From contig NZ_LPVV01000041.1 in assembly GCF_002362255.1 (NCBI RefSeq), positions 16,061 through 80,060 on the forward strand: a stretch of DNA of 64,000 nucleotides. Reading direction: 5' to 3'. Each line of letters starts with the position of its first letter. The first letter of the stretch is position 1. The stretch is from Microbacterium sp. SZ1. GTDB lineage: Bacteria > Actinomycetota > Actinomycetes > Actinomycetales > Microbacteriaceae. The translations under genes and the position numbers were made by a program. Shown piece by piece: positions 14,907-23,931 of the stretch. The notes beneath the pieces are model-generated. The model saw only the letters and a program-made list of their open reading frames with translations. It did not search any database and was not told the DNA's origin.

Positions 14907-16025
14907 ATGCGGTGGCAGGGACAGAAGGTCGGCGAGACGGATGCCGCTGCGCTCCCTGGCCTCGAGGATCGATCGAGCATGCTGCGATCGGTGACGACGC
15001 CCGAGTTCGCCGGCATGACGTTCCACGAGGTGCTCTCGAAATCGGCGCTCAACCACGTGCCCGGCGCATCGCGCATGCCGTTCGCGTGGACGATCAACCC
15101 GTACCGCGGATGCAGTCATGCCTGTGTTTACTGTTTCGCCCGCGGCACGCACGAGTACCTCGACCTCGATGGCGGTGCGGACTTCGACTCGCAGATCGTC
15201 GTGAAGACCAACGTCGTGGAGGTGCTGCGGCGCGAGCTCCGCAAGGGGAGCTGGCAGCACGAGACCGTCGCACTCGGCACGAACACCGACCCGTACCAGC
15301 GCGCGGAGGGCCGGTACAAGCTCATGCCGGGGATCATCGAGGCGTTGGCGGAATCGGGAACGCCGATCTCGATCCTCACCAAGGGCACGCTGATCCGCCG
15401 CGACATCCCACTGCTCGTGAAGGCCGCGCAGCGCGTTCCCGTCGACGTGCAGATGTCGATCGCGATGTACGACGACGAGTTGCAGAAGGCGATCGAACCC
15501 GGAGCGCCGACGACGCAGGCGCGACTCGACACCGTGAAGGCCCTGTCGGACGCGGGGTTCCCGGTGACCGTGTTCCTGATGCCGATCATGCCGCACATGA
15601 CCGATTCGGTCGAAGCGATCGACACCGCCCTGAAGAGGATCAAGGATGCCGGAGCGCGGCGCGTGATCTACGGCGCACTGCATCTGCGGCCCGGCGTGAA
15701 GCCCTGGTTCATGCAGTGGCTCGGCGAGGCACGGCCCGACCTCGTGTCGTCGTACCTGGGGTTCTACCCCGGCGTCGCCGCCGAGGCGCCGAAGGGGTAC
15801 CGGCAGTGGCTCGCCAAGCGCGCTCGACCGCTGATCCGGATGCACGGGCTCGACGGCCGCGACGAGAACGACTACCCGCAGCGGGGCTCACGGTCGGGCG
15901 AGGGCCACGTCGGCTCGATCTGGCGACAGAACGAGCCACAGGGTGGGGCGCGGGCGACGACGACCGTCGGCTTCCGGACGACCGGATCGAGCGCGGAGGC
16001 GCCAGCACAGCCGATGCTGTTCTGA
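14907..16025 (+). CDS. Rv2578c-family radical SAM protein
   Basis: A 372-residue radical SAM enzyme with the 4Fe-4S motif Cys69-x3-Cys73-x2-Cys76 in 'YRGCSHACVYCFARG'. The start 'MRWQGQ' and the 'NPYRGCSHACVYC' core are characteristic of the actinobacterial Rv2578c family, related to the SplB-like group. The substrate of this family is not established. Further conserved stretches are 'LGTNTDPYQRAEGRYKLMPG' and 'ISILTKGTLIRRD'. The C-terminal 50 residues are low-complexity and end in 'PMLF', a possible docking tail. The ATG is preceded by GAGGAT. A zinc-ribbon microprotein lies upstream and a yaeQ gene downstream. Confidence 0.92.
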   Translation: MRWQGQKVGETDAAALPGLEDRSSMLRSVTTPEFAGMTFHEVLSKSALNHVPGASRMPFAWTINPYRGCSHACVYCFARGTHEYLDLDGGADFDSQIVVKTNVVEVLRRELRKGSWQHETVALGTNTDPYQRAEGRYKLMPGIIEALAESGTPISILTKGTLIRRDIPLLVKAAQRVPVDVQMSIAMYDDELQKAIEPGAPTTQARLDTVKALSDAGFPVTVFLMPIMPHMTDSVEAIDTALKRIKDAGARRVIYGALHLRPGVKPWFMQWLGEARPDLVSSYLGFYPGVAAEAPKGYRQWLAKRARPLIRMHGLDGRDENDYPQRGSRSGEGHVGSIWRQNEPQGGARATTTVGFRTTGSSAEAPAQPMLF

Positions 16026-16086
16026 CGGTCGTCATCGGCATCCGTCCGTCGGGCCCGCCGCGTCACAGCCCGTAGGCTCGAGGACT

Positions 16087-16626
16087 ATGGCGATCGGCTC
16101 GACAATCCTCACGTTCGACGTGCAACTGGCAGACACGGATCGCGGAGTCTACGAGGAGCACTCCCTCCGCGCGGCACGGCACCCGTCCGAGACCGACGCC
16201 TACCTGCTCACCCGTCTGCTCGCACACGGACTCGAGTACGCCGAGGGTGTGGCCTTCGGCGGCAGCGTCTCCGACACCGAGGAACCCGCCGTCGTCGTGC
16301 GCGACCTCACCGGGCGCATCACCGCGTGGATCGAGGTGGGAGCGCCGGACGCCGAACGCCTGCACCACGCCACGCGTCTCGCAGACCGCGTCGTCGTCTA
16401 CACTCACCGCGATCCGGCCAAGGTCATGGCGCCGTGGGCCGACAAGCGCATTCACCGCGCCGACGACGTGCGCGTGCACAGCTTCGACCCGGGATTCATC
16501 GAGTCGGCCGCGCCGCTGCTCGAACGCCGCAACGCGGTGACCATGACCGTCACCGAGCAGACGCTGTACCTGACGCTCAACGGCACGAGCCTGACGACCG
16601 CCGTGCACGAACACTCGATCGGCTGA
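16087..16626 (+). CDS. yaeQ: YaeQ family protein
   Basis: A 179-residue protein of the YaeQ family, which has a PD-(D/E)XK nuclease-like fold. It begins 'AIGSTILTFDVQLADTDRGVYE', has 'RLLAHGLEYAEGVAFG' and 'ITAWIEVGAPDAERLHHATR', and ends in the conserved strand region 'TLYLTLNGTSL'. E. coli YaeQ was found as a suppressor of RfaH loss; the biochemical role is unclear. Length is normal. The gene begins 61 bases after the radical SAM stop and is followed by an intergenic repeat and a terminator hairpin. Confidence 0.9.
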   Translation: MAIGSTILTFDVQLADTDRGVYEEHSLRAARHPSETDAYLLTRLLAHGLEYAEGVAFGGSVSDTEEPAVVVRDLTGRITAWIEVGAPDAERLHHATRLADRVVVYTHRDPAKVMAPWADKRIHRADDVRVHSFDPGFIESAAPLLERRNAVTMTVTEQTLYLTLNGTSLTTAVHEHSIG

Positions 16627-16638
16627 CGGTCTAGGGCC

Positions 16639-16685
16639 TCACCGCGTTTTTCGTCTCGTCGCTGCCCGCTGCTCGCTCAACGACC
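16639..16685. repeat. Interspersed repeat F, copy 2
   Basis: A copy of the 'TTTCGTCTCG...CTCAACGACC' repeat begins 13 bases past the yaeQ stop, with small insertions compared with the other copies. Copies also occur inside the ATPase gene (8441-8530) and at 60337, 60386 and 63921. Confidence 0.85.
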
Positions 16686-16700
16686 TGCGAGGGGCACGGA

Positions 16701-16735
16701 AAGGCCCCGCCCGCACGAACGCGAGACGGGGCCTT
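16701..16735. terminator. Bidirectional terminator between yaeQ and the DEAD-box helicase
   Basis: AAGGCCCCG (16701-16709) pairs with CGGGGCCTT (16727-16735) between two convergent genes. It lies 13 bases past the helicase stop on the minus strand. Confidence 0.75.
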
Positions 16736-16748
16736 CGTGACGGAACGG

Positions 16749-18761
16749 TCAGCTGGTGAGGTCGGCCGCCGACGGCATCCGTCCGGCGATCTCCTCGATC
16801 AGGTCGTCGTCGATGCGCGCATTCTCGAACGGCGCCTCGATCTCGGCGCGGCTCAGCAGCTCGCTCATGCGGCGCTGACGCTGACGCGTGATGAGCGTGA
16901 CGACGCGGCCCGAGCGACCGGCGCGGCCGGTGCGGCCCGAGCGGTGCAGGTACGTCTTGTACTCGTCCGGCGCGTCGGCCTGCACGACCAGGTCGATGTC
17001 GTCGACGTGGATGCCGCGGGCGGCGACGTCGGTCGCGACGAGCACGTTCACGCGGCCCGAGGTGAGGCGCTCGAGGTTGCGCGTGCGCTTGCCCTGGTTC
17101 AGGTCGCCGTGCAGCGACACGGCCGGGATGCCGGCGTCGTCGAACTGCTCGGCGAGCATCTCGGCGTATGCGCGCGTGCGGGCGAACACGAGGGTCTTGC
17201 CCTCGCGGTCGACGAGCGACGTGAGGATGTCGGCCTTGTCACGATGCTCGATCACGAGCACGCGGTGCTCGATCGTGCTGGACTCCTGGTCTTCCCCGGC
17301 GACCTCGTACACCGCCGGGTCGACCAGGAACTCGTCGACCAGGGCGGCGACCTCGCGGTCGAGCGTCGCCGAGAACAGGAGCTTCTGGCTGCCCTCGGCC
17401 GTGTGGCGCAGGATGCGCTGGACGGGCTCGACGAACCCGAGCTCGCACATGTGGTCGGCCTCGTCGAGCACCGCGATGCGGCAGTCGGAGAGATCGAGCT
17501 TGCCCTGGTTGATGAGGTCCTCGACGCGGCCGGGCGTGCCGATGACGATGTCGACGCCCTTCTTCAGCGCACCCACCTGGCGACCCTGCGGCACACCGCC
17601 GTAGATCTGCGTCGTGAAGAGACCGACGCTTCGGGCGATGGGCTGGATCGTGCGGTCGATCTGCAGCGCGAGCTCACGCGTCGGAGCGAGGATGATCGCG
17701 CGCGGTGACCGCCCGAACTCACGGCGCTTGCCGGCCTGCGACTGCAGCACCTTCTCGACGAGCGGTGCGCCGAACGCGATGGTCTTGCCCGAGCCGGTGC
17801 GGCCACGAGCGAGTACGTCGCGTCCTTCGAGCACTGCCGGGATGCTGGCTGCCTGAATCGGGAACGGGCTGGCCGCCCCCATGTTCGCGAGCGTCTCGAC
17901 GATGTTCGATCCGAGGCCGAGGTCGGCGAACGTCACGTCGTTCACCTCGACCGCCTGGACGGCCTTCGCCTCGAGGCGCTCGTGCACGACGTCCTCGGTC
18001 GGCTCGAATGCGGGCTTGGGCGCGGCGTTCCAGTCGCTGCGGCTCGGGCGCGCATCGCGGCTCGCACGGTCGTCGCGGCGAGGGCGCTCGGTGCGGTACG
18101 CGCCACCGGTCGACGGACGGGAGCGCTCGTCGCGGCCACCCTCGATCGCACGCTGCGTGCGGTCGCGGTCGAAGGCGCGACGCGCCCGGTCGGCGTCGTA
18201 CGAACGTGCAGGACGATCGGATCCTGTGCGGTCGTCGCGCTGCGGACGCGCATCGCGGTCGAAACGCGGAGCGCGACGGTCGTCGCGGTCGCTGTACCGG
18301 GGGCGGTCCGAACCGCGGTCGTCCCGGCGCGGACGGTCATCGAAACGACGCCCGCCGGCGCGGTCGTCGAAGCGCGGACGCTCGTCGAAACGGGGTCGCT
18401 CGCGGTCGTCGCGACGGTGCGGAGCCTCGCGGCGCCCGGACTCGGCGCGATTGCGGAGGCCGCGCGCCTCATCACGCCCGGCGCGCTCCTGCGCCGACCA
18501 GCGCTGCTTGGGGGCGCCGCCCTCCTCGGCGGGGCGGTATCCGCGGTGGCCGGGGCTGCGGCTGCCGGGGCGACGGTCGAAGCCGGCCGCTGCAGGACGC
18601 CGCTCTCCGGCATCCGCTCGTCCGCCACGGGCGTCGCGAGCGTCGCGACCGCCGTCTCGGCCGCCGGCGTGGCGGTCGTGGAACGAGGTCTTCTTCGCGC
18701 CGTAGCGCGGCTCGAAGTTGGCGGCGGGACGTCCGCCGCGGGGCTTCTTGTTCTTGGGCAT
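16749..18761 (-). CDS. DEAD-box RNA helicase with long Arg/Asp-rich N terminus
   Basis: A 670-residue ATP-dependent RNA helicase. The core occupies about residues 270-650 with Q motif 'FPIQAAS', Walker A 'GRTGSGKT', 'VLDEADHM' (DEAD), 'FSATL' and motif VI 'HRSGRTGRAGRSG'. The first 270 residues are almost entirely Arg, Asp, Gly and Glu in degenerate repeats such as 'RPRFDERPRFDDR', and are surely disordered. Such tails bind RNA or drive condensation in other helicases, though they are more often C-terminal. The ATG at 18761 has AAGGA upstream. A 275-base spacer containing a perfect palindrome at 18896 precedes the gene, which may be cold- or autoregulated. Confidence 0.93.
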   Translation of the reverse strand: MPKNKKPRGGRPAANFEPRYGAKKTSFHDRHAGGRDGGRDARDARGGRADAGERRPAAAGFDRRPGSRSPGHRGYRPAEEGGAPKQRWSAQERAGRDEARGLRNRAESGRREAPHRRDDRERPRFDERPRFDDRAGGRRFDDRPRRDDRGSDRPRYSDRDDRRAPRFDRDARPQRDDRTGSDRPARSYDADRARRAFDRDRTQRAIEGGRDERSRPSTGGAYRTERPRRDDRASRDARPSRSDWNAAPKPAFEPTEDVVHERLEAKAVQAVEVNDVTFADLGLGSNIVETLANMGAASPFPIQAASIPAVLEGRDVLARGRTGSGKTIAFGAPLVEKVLQSQAGKRREFGRSPRAIILAPTRELALQIDRTIQPIARSVGLFTTQIYGGVPQGRQVGALKKGVDIVIGTPGRVEDLINQGKLDLSDCRIAVLDEADHMCELGFVEPVQRILRHTAEGSQKLLFSATLDREVAALVDEFLVDPAVYEVAGEDQESSTIEHRVLVIEHRDKADILTSLVDREGKTLVFARTRAYAEMLAEQFDDAGIPAVSLHGDLNQGKRTRNLERLTSGRVNVLVATDVAARGIHVDDIDLVVQADAPDEYKTYLHRSGRTGRAGRSGRVVTLITRQRQRRMSELLSRAEIEAPFENARIDDDLIEEIAGRMPSAADLTS

Positions 18762-18895
18762 GGGGTGTCCTTCTGAGTTCTCGCACGAGAACAGCGCTGC
18801 CGCGCACACGCGCGAGCACCCGGCATCCGATCGAGGAATCGAACTGCGGGTCCGGACTGTCAGCGGCCGGGGCCATTCATGTGATGGTTGATTTA

Positions 18896-18907
18896 CGTCG
18901 ATCGACG
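18896..18907. promoter_or_regulatory. Palindrome in the divergent helicase-epimerase spacer
   Basis: CGTCGATCGACG is a perfect 12-bp palindrome within a wider dyad (ATGGTTGA at 18883 and TCACCAT ending at 18915). It lies 130-140 bases from both start codons, suitable for a regulator of either gene or for structure in the helicase leader. No cognate regulator is adjacent. Confidence 0.35.
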
Positions 18908-19036
18908 CTCACCATCGGCCCCTGGGCTCACACTTCTTGCACAAAAACGTCCGCGTCCATACGCGGGTGCCCGAAGCCGACCACGCCAGTGTACCGGTCG
19001 CACCTGGGAGGACGCCCCTCGCTCTACGATGGCGGC

Positions 19037-19933
19037 ATGAGCACCGCATCCCCCACCGGCACCCAGGTCCATCTCCAGCTCGGCGAGGTGTCGGCGCAGA
19101 TCGCGCAGGTGGGCGCCTCACTTCGCTCGCTGCGCATCGGGTCGGTCGATCTGATCGCGCCGTATCCCGAGGGCGCTCCCACGCCGTCGTGCTCGGGCGT
19201 GGTGCTCGTGCCGTGGCCCAACCGGGTGCGCGACGGCCGGTGGAACGATGACGGCACCGCACGACAGCTCGCGATCACCGAGCCGAAGTTCGGCAACGCC
19301 AGCCACGGCCTGCTGCGCTTCACCGCGTATGAGATCACCGAGGGCGCGTCGGCCGCCACCCTGCGAGCCTGGGTCGTGCCGCAGACCGGCTATCCGTACC
19401 TCCTGGAGACGAGCGTCACCTACACGCTGCGCGCCGACTGCATCGACGTCGAGCACGTGATCACCAACCACTCCGCGGCGGCGGCTCCGGTCGCGGTCGG
19501 ATCGCATCCGTTCCTCACGATCGGCGACGTCGCCGAAGAGGATCTCGTGCTGCGCGTCTCAGCTGCCACGGCCATCGAGACGGACGACCGGATGCTGCCC
19601 GTCGGCGCGCGTGCGATCGACCCCGCCGTGCGGGACGGTGTGCGACTCGGCGACGTGTCGCTCGACACGGGATTCATCGACCTCGACCGGGATGCCGACG
19701 GCCTCGCGCGCCACTCGCTCACCGCGCCCGACGGGCGCCGCCTCACGCTGTGGCAGGGGGATGGCTACGAGGTCGTGCAGGTCTTCACGACCGACAAGTA
19801 CCCCGGGCGCCCGCTCGCCGTCGCGATGGAGCCGATGACGGCGCCGGCCGACGCATTCAACAGCGGCACGGGGCTGCGGCGCCTCGCGCCGGGCGAGACC
19901 TGGACCCTGCGCTGGGGCATCACGCTCGACTGA
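19037..19933 (+). CDS. Aldose 1-epimerase (galactose mutarotase-like)
   Basis: A 298-residue enzyme of the aldose 1-epimerase superfamily, interconverting alpha and beta anomers of sugars. Recognisable regions are 'PWPNRVRDGRWNDDG', 'HGLLRFTAYE' with a catalytic-type His, 'VGSHPFLTIG' with the second His, and 'VAMEPMTAPADAFNSGTGL' containing the Glu general base. The length suits the YeaD/GalM-like group. The ATG at 19037 lies between a good ribosome site and 'STASPTG'. It converges on the RND gene, with a partial repeat element between the two stops. Confidence 0.9.
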   Translation: MSTASPTGTQVHLQLGEVSAQIAQVGASLRSLRIGSVDLIAPYPEGAPTPSCSGVVLVPWPNRVRDGRWNDDGTARQLAITEPKFGNASHGLLRFTAYEITEGASAATLRAWVVPQTGYPYLLETSVTYTLRADCIDVEHVITNHSAAAAPVAVGSHPFLTIGDVAEEDLVLRVSAATAIETDDRMLPVGARAIDPAVRDGVRLGDVSLDTGFIDLDRDADGLARHSLTAPDGRRLTLWQGDGYEVVQVFTTDKYPGRPLAVAMEPMTAPADAFNSGTGLRRLAPGETWTLRWGITLD

Positions 19934-19943
19934 GACGCACGCC

Positions 19944-19998
19944 CGAGACACGCGGTTCGCGCCGAGACCCCGCCCTGCGGTCGACAGAACGGGGTCTC
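19944..19998. repeat. Partial doubled-word element E8 between convergent genes
   Basis: CGAGAC (19944-19949) recurs within CGAGACCCCG (19963-19972), followed by one inverted copy CGGGGTCTC (19990-19998). A second inverted copy is missing. It lies 11 bases past the epimerase stop and 13 bases from the RND stop, and can act as a bidirectional terminator. Confidence 0.55.
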
Positions 19999-20011
19999 AG
20001 CGGTGATCCGG

Positions 20012-23000
20012 CTACTCGCCGCGCTCTCGCAGCTCGCGACGCGTGAGCTGCGGCGCATGCGGGAGGCCGGATGCCGACGCCGACGGCGCTCCGGATGCCG
20101 CGGCTCCGGCGAGCGCGGGGCCGTCGGTCCCGTCCGGGGCGCCGTCTGCGGCATCCGTCGCGGCGGTACCGCCGCCCTTGCGAGCGTGGCGCCGTTCCTT
20201 CGCACCCTCGACGAGGTTGTACAGCGTCGGGAGCACGATCAGCGTGAGCACGGTCGACGACAGCAGGCCGCCGATCACCACGATCGCGAGAGGCTGCGAG
20301 ATGAAGCCGCCGTGACCGGTGATGCCGAGCGCCATGGGGGTGAGCGCGAGGATCGTCGCGAGCGCGGTCATGAGGATCGGGCGCAGACGCTTCTCGCCAC
20401 CCGCCATCACCGCCTCGGCGGTCGACAGCCCCTTCTCGCGATACTGGTTCACCAGATCGATGAGCACGATCGCGTTCGTCACCACGATGCCGATGAGCAT
20501 CAGCACGCCGATGAGCGAGGCGACCCCGAGCGGCACGCCGGTGACGATCTGCAGCAGGATCGCACCGGTCGCCGCGAACGGCACCGAGACCAGCAGCAGC
20601 AGCGGCTGGCGCAGCGACTTGAAGGTCGCGACCATCACGACGTACACGATGAGGATCGCCGCGAGCATGGCGAGTCCGAGCTGCGAGAACGAGTCGGCCT
20701 GCTGCGAGGCGACGCCGCCGACCTCGGCGGAGGCGCCGTCGGGCAGATCGACCGCGGCGAGCGCGGCGGTCACCGACTGGGTCGCCACCGCGAGGTTGTC
20801 GGATGCCGGGGGCACGGTGATCGTCGACGTGCGGCGCCCCTGCTCGGTGGTGATCGAGGTGGGGCCGTTGCGCTCCTCCACGGTCGCCATGTCCTGCAGC
20901 TGCACGATGCCCGTCGGGGTGGGGATCGTGAGCTCGCGCAGGGCCTGGGCGGTCGTGGGCGGGGTCGCGTTCGCGAGGTACACGGTGAGCGAGGCGTCGT
21001 CGATCTCGACGGAGCCGAGCTGCTGCGGGCGCATCGTGTTCGACACGATCGCGCCGACGGCGACCTCCGATAGTCCGCGGGCCGCGGCGGCCTCGCGGTC
21101 GACGACCACGGCGAGGTAGGGCAGCGCGGCGGCGAGGTTGTCGGTGACCTGGCCGATCCCGTCGCGACCATCGAGCTCGTCGACCACGGCCGAGGTCGCG
21201 GCGTCGAGGTCGTCGCTGCTCGACGCGGTGACGGTGATCTCGATGTCGCTCGATCCGAGGCCGGCCGACGCCGCGACCGATACCTCTCCGACGTCGGTGA
21301 GCTTCTCGATCGCATCCTGCACGTCGGCGCGGAGCGTCTCCTGGTCGGCGTCGCTGTCGGTGAGCACCGAATAGGTGACGCCGGCGCCGCCCGAGAAGGC
21401 ATCGCGCAGCGCCGAGCCGCTGGATCCGATCGACGCCTGCACGTGCTCGACGCCGTCGATGTCGAGCAGGGCGTCCTCGACGGCGATCGCCGCTTCGGAC
21501 TTCGTCTCCAAGCTCGCGGTCGGACCGAGGTCCTGCGTCACCGTCATCGTGTTCTGGCCGGAGTCGCTGAGGAAGTTGACCTTCATCAGCGGGGCGGCGG
21601 CCAGCGTCGCGCCGAGCACGACGACCGCGAGGATCACGGTGATGCCGGAGTGCTTGAGCGTCCAGCCCAGGATCGGACGGTAGGCGCGCTGCAGCGGCGT
21701 CGGCGGAGCATCCGGGTGCTCGGGGTCGATCTGCACGCCGTTCTCGTCGAGCAGCGGCTTGCCCGGGCGCAGGAACCAGTACGCGAGCACGGGCACGATC
21801 GTGAGCGACACGAGCAGCGACGCGACCATTGCGATCGTGACCGTCATCGCGAACGGCCGGAACAGCTCGCCCACCATGTCGCCGACGAAGACGATCGGCA
21901 GGAACACGGCGACGGTCGTGATGGTCGACGACGTGACCGCCATCGCGACCTCGCGCACCGCGAGCCGGATGGCGTCGCCCTTGTCGGCATCGCCGACGTA
22001 GTGCCGCTTGATGTTCTCGATCACGACGATGGAGTCGTCGACCACGCGTCCGATCGCGATCGTCAGAGCGCCGAGGGTGAGGATGTTGAGCGAGTAGCCG
22101 AACGCCTGCAGACCGATGAAGGTGATCAGCACGCTGGTCGGGATCGAGATGGCCGTGACGAGCGTCGAGCGGATCGACAGCAGGAACACGAGGATGACGA
22201 TCACCGCGAACGCGAGTCCGAGAAGCCCCTCGGTGGCGAGCGTCTCGATCGACTGCACGATGAACGGCGCCTGATCGAAGATGATCGTGAACTCGGCATC
22301 CGGCAGCGCCTCGCCGATCTCGTCGAGGGCGGCGATGATGCCCTGCGACACCTCGACCGTGTTCGCCGCGGGGAGCTTCGTGATCGAGATCGACAGGGCG
22401 TCCTCACCGTCGACCCGCGAGATCGACGACACCGGGTCGCTCTCCTGCACCACGGTCGCGACGTCGCCGATCGTCACGTCGGTGCCGACGATGGGCAGTG
22501 CCGCGATCTCCTCGACCGAGGTGATCTTCGCGCCCGTCTGCACGGTGAGCGTCTGACCGTTCTCGGTGATGTCTCCACCGGGGAACAGCGTGCCGTTCTG
22601 CTGCAGTGCGTCACTGATCGCCTGCGTGCTCTCGCCCCGAGCGGCGAGCGCCGCCACGTCGGGCGTGATGGTGATGCGCTGGCCGACGCCGCCGATGATC
22701 TGCGCCGCGTTGACGCCGTCGACGTCCTCCAGATCGGGGATCGCGACGTTCTCGAGCTGGGTCTGCGCGTCATCGGCGTTCTCGAAGCCCGTCACCGCGA
22801 CCTGGATCACCGGGAAGTCGTCGATCGACACCGCCAGCACCTGCGGAGTGACGTCCTCGGGCAGCTGCGAGGAGATGCGGTTGATCGCCTGCTGCATCTT
22901 CTGCTCGGCCGTCGCGAGATCGGTGCCGTAGGCGAAGGTGGCCTGCACGATCGACGCGTTGGTGGTGCTCGTCGCGGTCGTCCCGTCGAGCCCGGGCACA

Positions 23001-23221
23001 CCCTGGATCGCCGCCTCGATCGGCGTCGACACGTCGTTCTCGACCACCTCGGGCGAAGCGCCTGGGTAGGTCGTCATGACGACGAGGTTCGGCAGCTCGA
23101 TCGAGGGGATGAGCTCCTGCTTGAGGTTGGTGAGAGCGAGTCCGCCGAACACCGCGGCGACGATCGTGATGAGGGCGATCAGCGCGCGGTTCTTCAGGCT
23201 CAGGACGGCGAGTTTCGACAC
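20012..23221 (-). CDS. RND efflux transporter, HAE1/AcrB-like
   Basis: A 1069-residue transporter with the duplicated RND layout: an N-terminal helix, a large extracellular porter loop, six helices, then the pattern repeated. The proton-relay motif is 'GRVVDDSIVVIENIKRHY' (two adjacent Asp in TM4). The end of the protein is Gly/Ala/Pro-rich and disordered. RND pumps normally join a periplasmic adaptor and an outer-membrane channel; neither is present, as expected in a monoderm, so it probably exports to the outside alone. The ATG lies 18 bases after the stop of the TetR gene, forming an operon with it. Substrate is unknown; drugs or lipids are plausible. Confidence 0.92.
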   Translation of the reverse strand: MSKLAVLSLKNRALIALITIVAAVFGGLALTNLKQELIPSIELPNLVVMTTYPGASPEVVENDVSTPIEAAIQGVPGLDGTTATSTTNASIVQATFAYGTDLATAEQKMQQAINRISSQLPEDVTPQVLAVSIDDFPVIQVAVTGFENADDAQTQLENVAIPDLEDVDGVNAAQIIGGVGQRITITPDVAALAARGESTQAISDALQQNGTLFPGGDITENGQTLTVQTGAKITSVEEIAALPIVGTDVTIGDVATVVQESDPVSSISRVDGEDALSISITKLPAANTVEVSQGIIAALDEIGEALPDAEFTIIFDQAPFIVQSIETLATEGLLGLAFAVIVILVFLLSIRSTLVTAISIPTSVLITFIGLQAFGYSLNILTLGALTIAIGRVVDDSIVVIENIKRHYVGDADKGDAIRLAVREVAMAVTSSTITTVAVFLPIVFVGDMVGELFRPFAMTVTIAMVASLLVSLTIVPVLAYWFLRPGKPLLDENGVQIDPEHPDAPPTPLQRAYRPILGWTLKHSGITVILAVVVLGATLAAAPLMKVNFLSDSGQNTMTVTQDLGPTASLETKSEAAIAVEDALLDIDGVEHVQASIGSSGSALRDAFSGGAGVTYSVLTDSDADQETLRADVQDAIEKLTDVGEVSVAASAGLGSSDIEITVTASSSDDLDAATSAVVDELDGRDGIGQVTDNLAAALPYLAVVVDREAAAARGLSEVAVGAIVSNTMRPQQLGSVEIDDASLTVYLANATPPTTAQALRELTIPTPTGIVQLQDMATVEERNGPTSITTEQGRRTSTITVPPASDNLAVATQSVTAALAAVDLPDGASAEVGGVASQQADSFSQLGLAMLAAILIVYVVMVATFKSLRQPLLLLVSVPFAATGAILLQIVTGVPLGVASLIGVLMLIGIVVTNAIVLIDLVNQYREKGLSTAEAVMAGGEKRLRPILMTALATILALTPMALGITGHGGFISQPLAIVVIGGLLSSTVLTLIVLPTLYNLVEGAKERRHARKGGGTAATDAADGAPDGTDGPALAGAAASGAPSASASGLPHAPQLTRRELRERGE

Positions 23222-23239
23222 GGATTCTCTCTCTGTCGG

Positions 23240-23833
23240 TCAGGCGGATGCTGCGGCGGTGGATGCGGGTGCGGACGCCGGTGCGGGACAGAGGATCCCG
23301 GCGAGGGCGTCTCGGATCAGCTCTTCGTCGAGCGGCTCGTCGTGGATCTGCGAATGCCAGAGTACGCCGTCGATGAAGACGGCTGCCGCCCTCGCGCGGT
23401 CGCGGCCGTGGACGGGTTCCATGAAGCCGACGATCTCGTCGGACCACTGACGCGCGAACGCCCGCACCCGGGGGTCGTGCACGGCGGCGGTGACGACCGC
23501 GCGATCGGTGTGCACGGCGTGGGCGTCGTCGAGCGCCTGACGGACCAGGCGGGCGATGCCGGCGGGGGTCACGCCTTCGGCGACGACGGCCTGCCTGGTC
23601 TCCTCGATGCGCCCCTGGATCTCGGCGGCGAGCGCCTCGAGGGCGGCTTCGCGCAGGTCGTCGAGGGTCGCGAAGTACTGCGTGGTGGCCCCGAGGGGCA
23701 CGCCCGCCCGCGCAGCGACCTTGCGATGCGTGAGCGCGTCGACGCCGATCTCGACGATGAGCTCCGCGGCAGCGGTCACGATCTCGCGGCGGCGGGCCTC
23801 GGGGTCGCGACGGCGCCGGGTGACCTCGCTCAT
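23240..23833 (-). CDS. TetR family repressor of the RND pump
   Basis: A 197-residue regulator. The N-terminal helix-turn-helix reads 'IVTAAAELIVEIGVDALTHR', then 'KVAARAGVPLGATTQYFATL', typical of TetR proteins. The C-terminal ligand domain is variable. The ATG at 23833 has a near-perfect ribosome site (AGGAGGTCTG), which rules out longer starts. A 28-base dyad just upstream is the likely operator, giving autorepression and co-control of the RND gene 18 bases downstream. The ligand is unknown. The terminal Ala/Pro-rich stretch has no counterpart in the family. Confidence 0.9.
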   Translation of the reverse strand: MSEVTRRRRDPEARRREIVTAAAELIVEIGVDALTHRKVAARAGVPLGATTQYFATLDDLREAALEALAAEIQGRIEETRQAVVAEGVTPAGIARLVRQALDDAHAVHTDRAVVTAAVHDPRVRAFARQWSDEIVGFMEPVHGRDRARAAAVFIDGVLWHSQIHDEPLDEELIRDALAGILCPAPASAPASTAAASA

Positions 23834-23842
23834 CAGACCTCC

Positions 23843-23870
23843 TGTACGGGCGTACATGTACGTCTGTACA
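23843..23870. promoter_or_regulatory. TetR operator dyad
   Basis: Positions 23843-23870 match their own reverse complement at 24 of 28 positions, centred on GTACATGTAC, with TGTAC at the left end and TGTACA at the right. The dyad ends 10 bases before the TetR start codon, overlapping the expected ribosome-site/promoter region. Confidence 0.8.
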
Positions 23871-23931
23871 TTGTGCCCGTCGAAGCTGAGCGTTCGCCCG
23901 GCTCGAGCCCCTGGCATCCGCCCTCTCCAGT

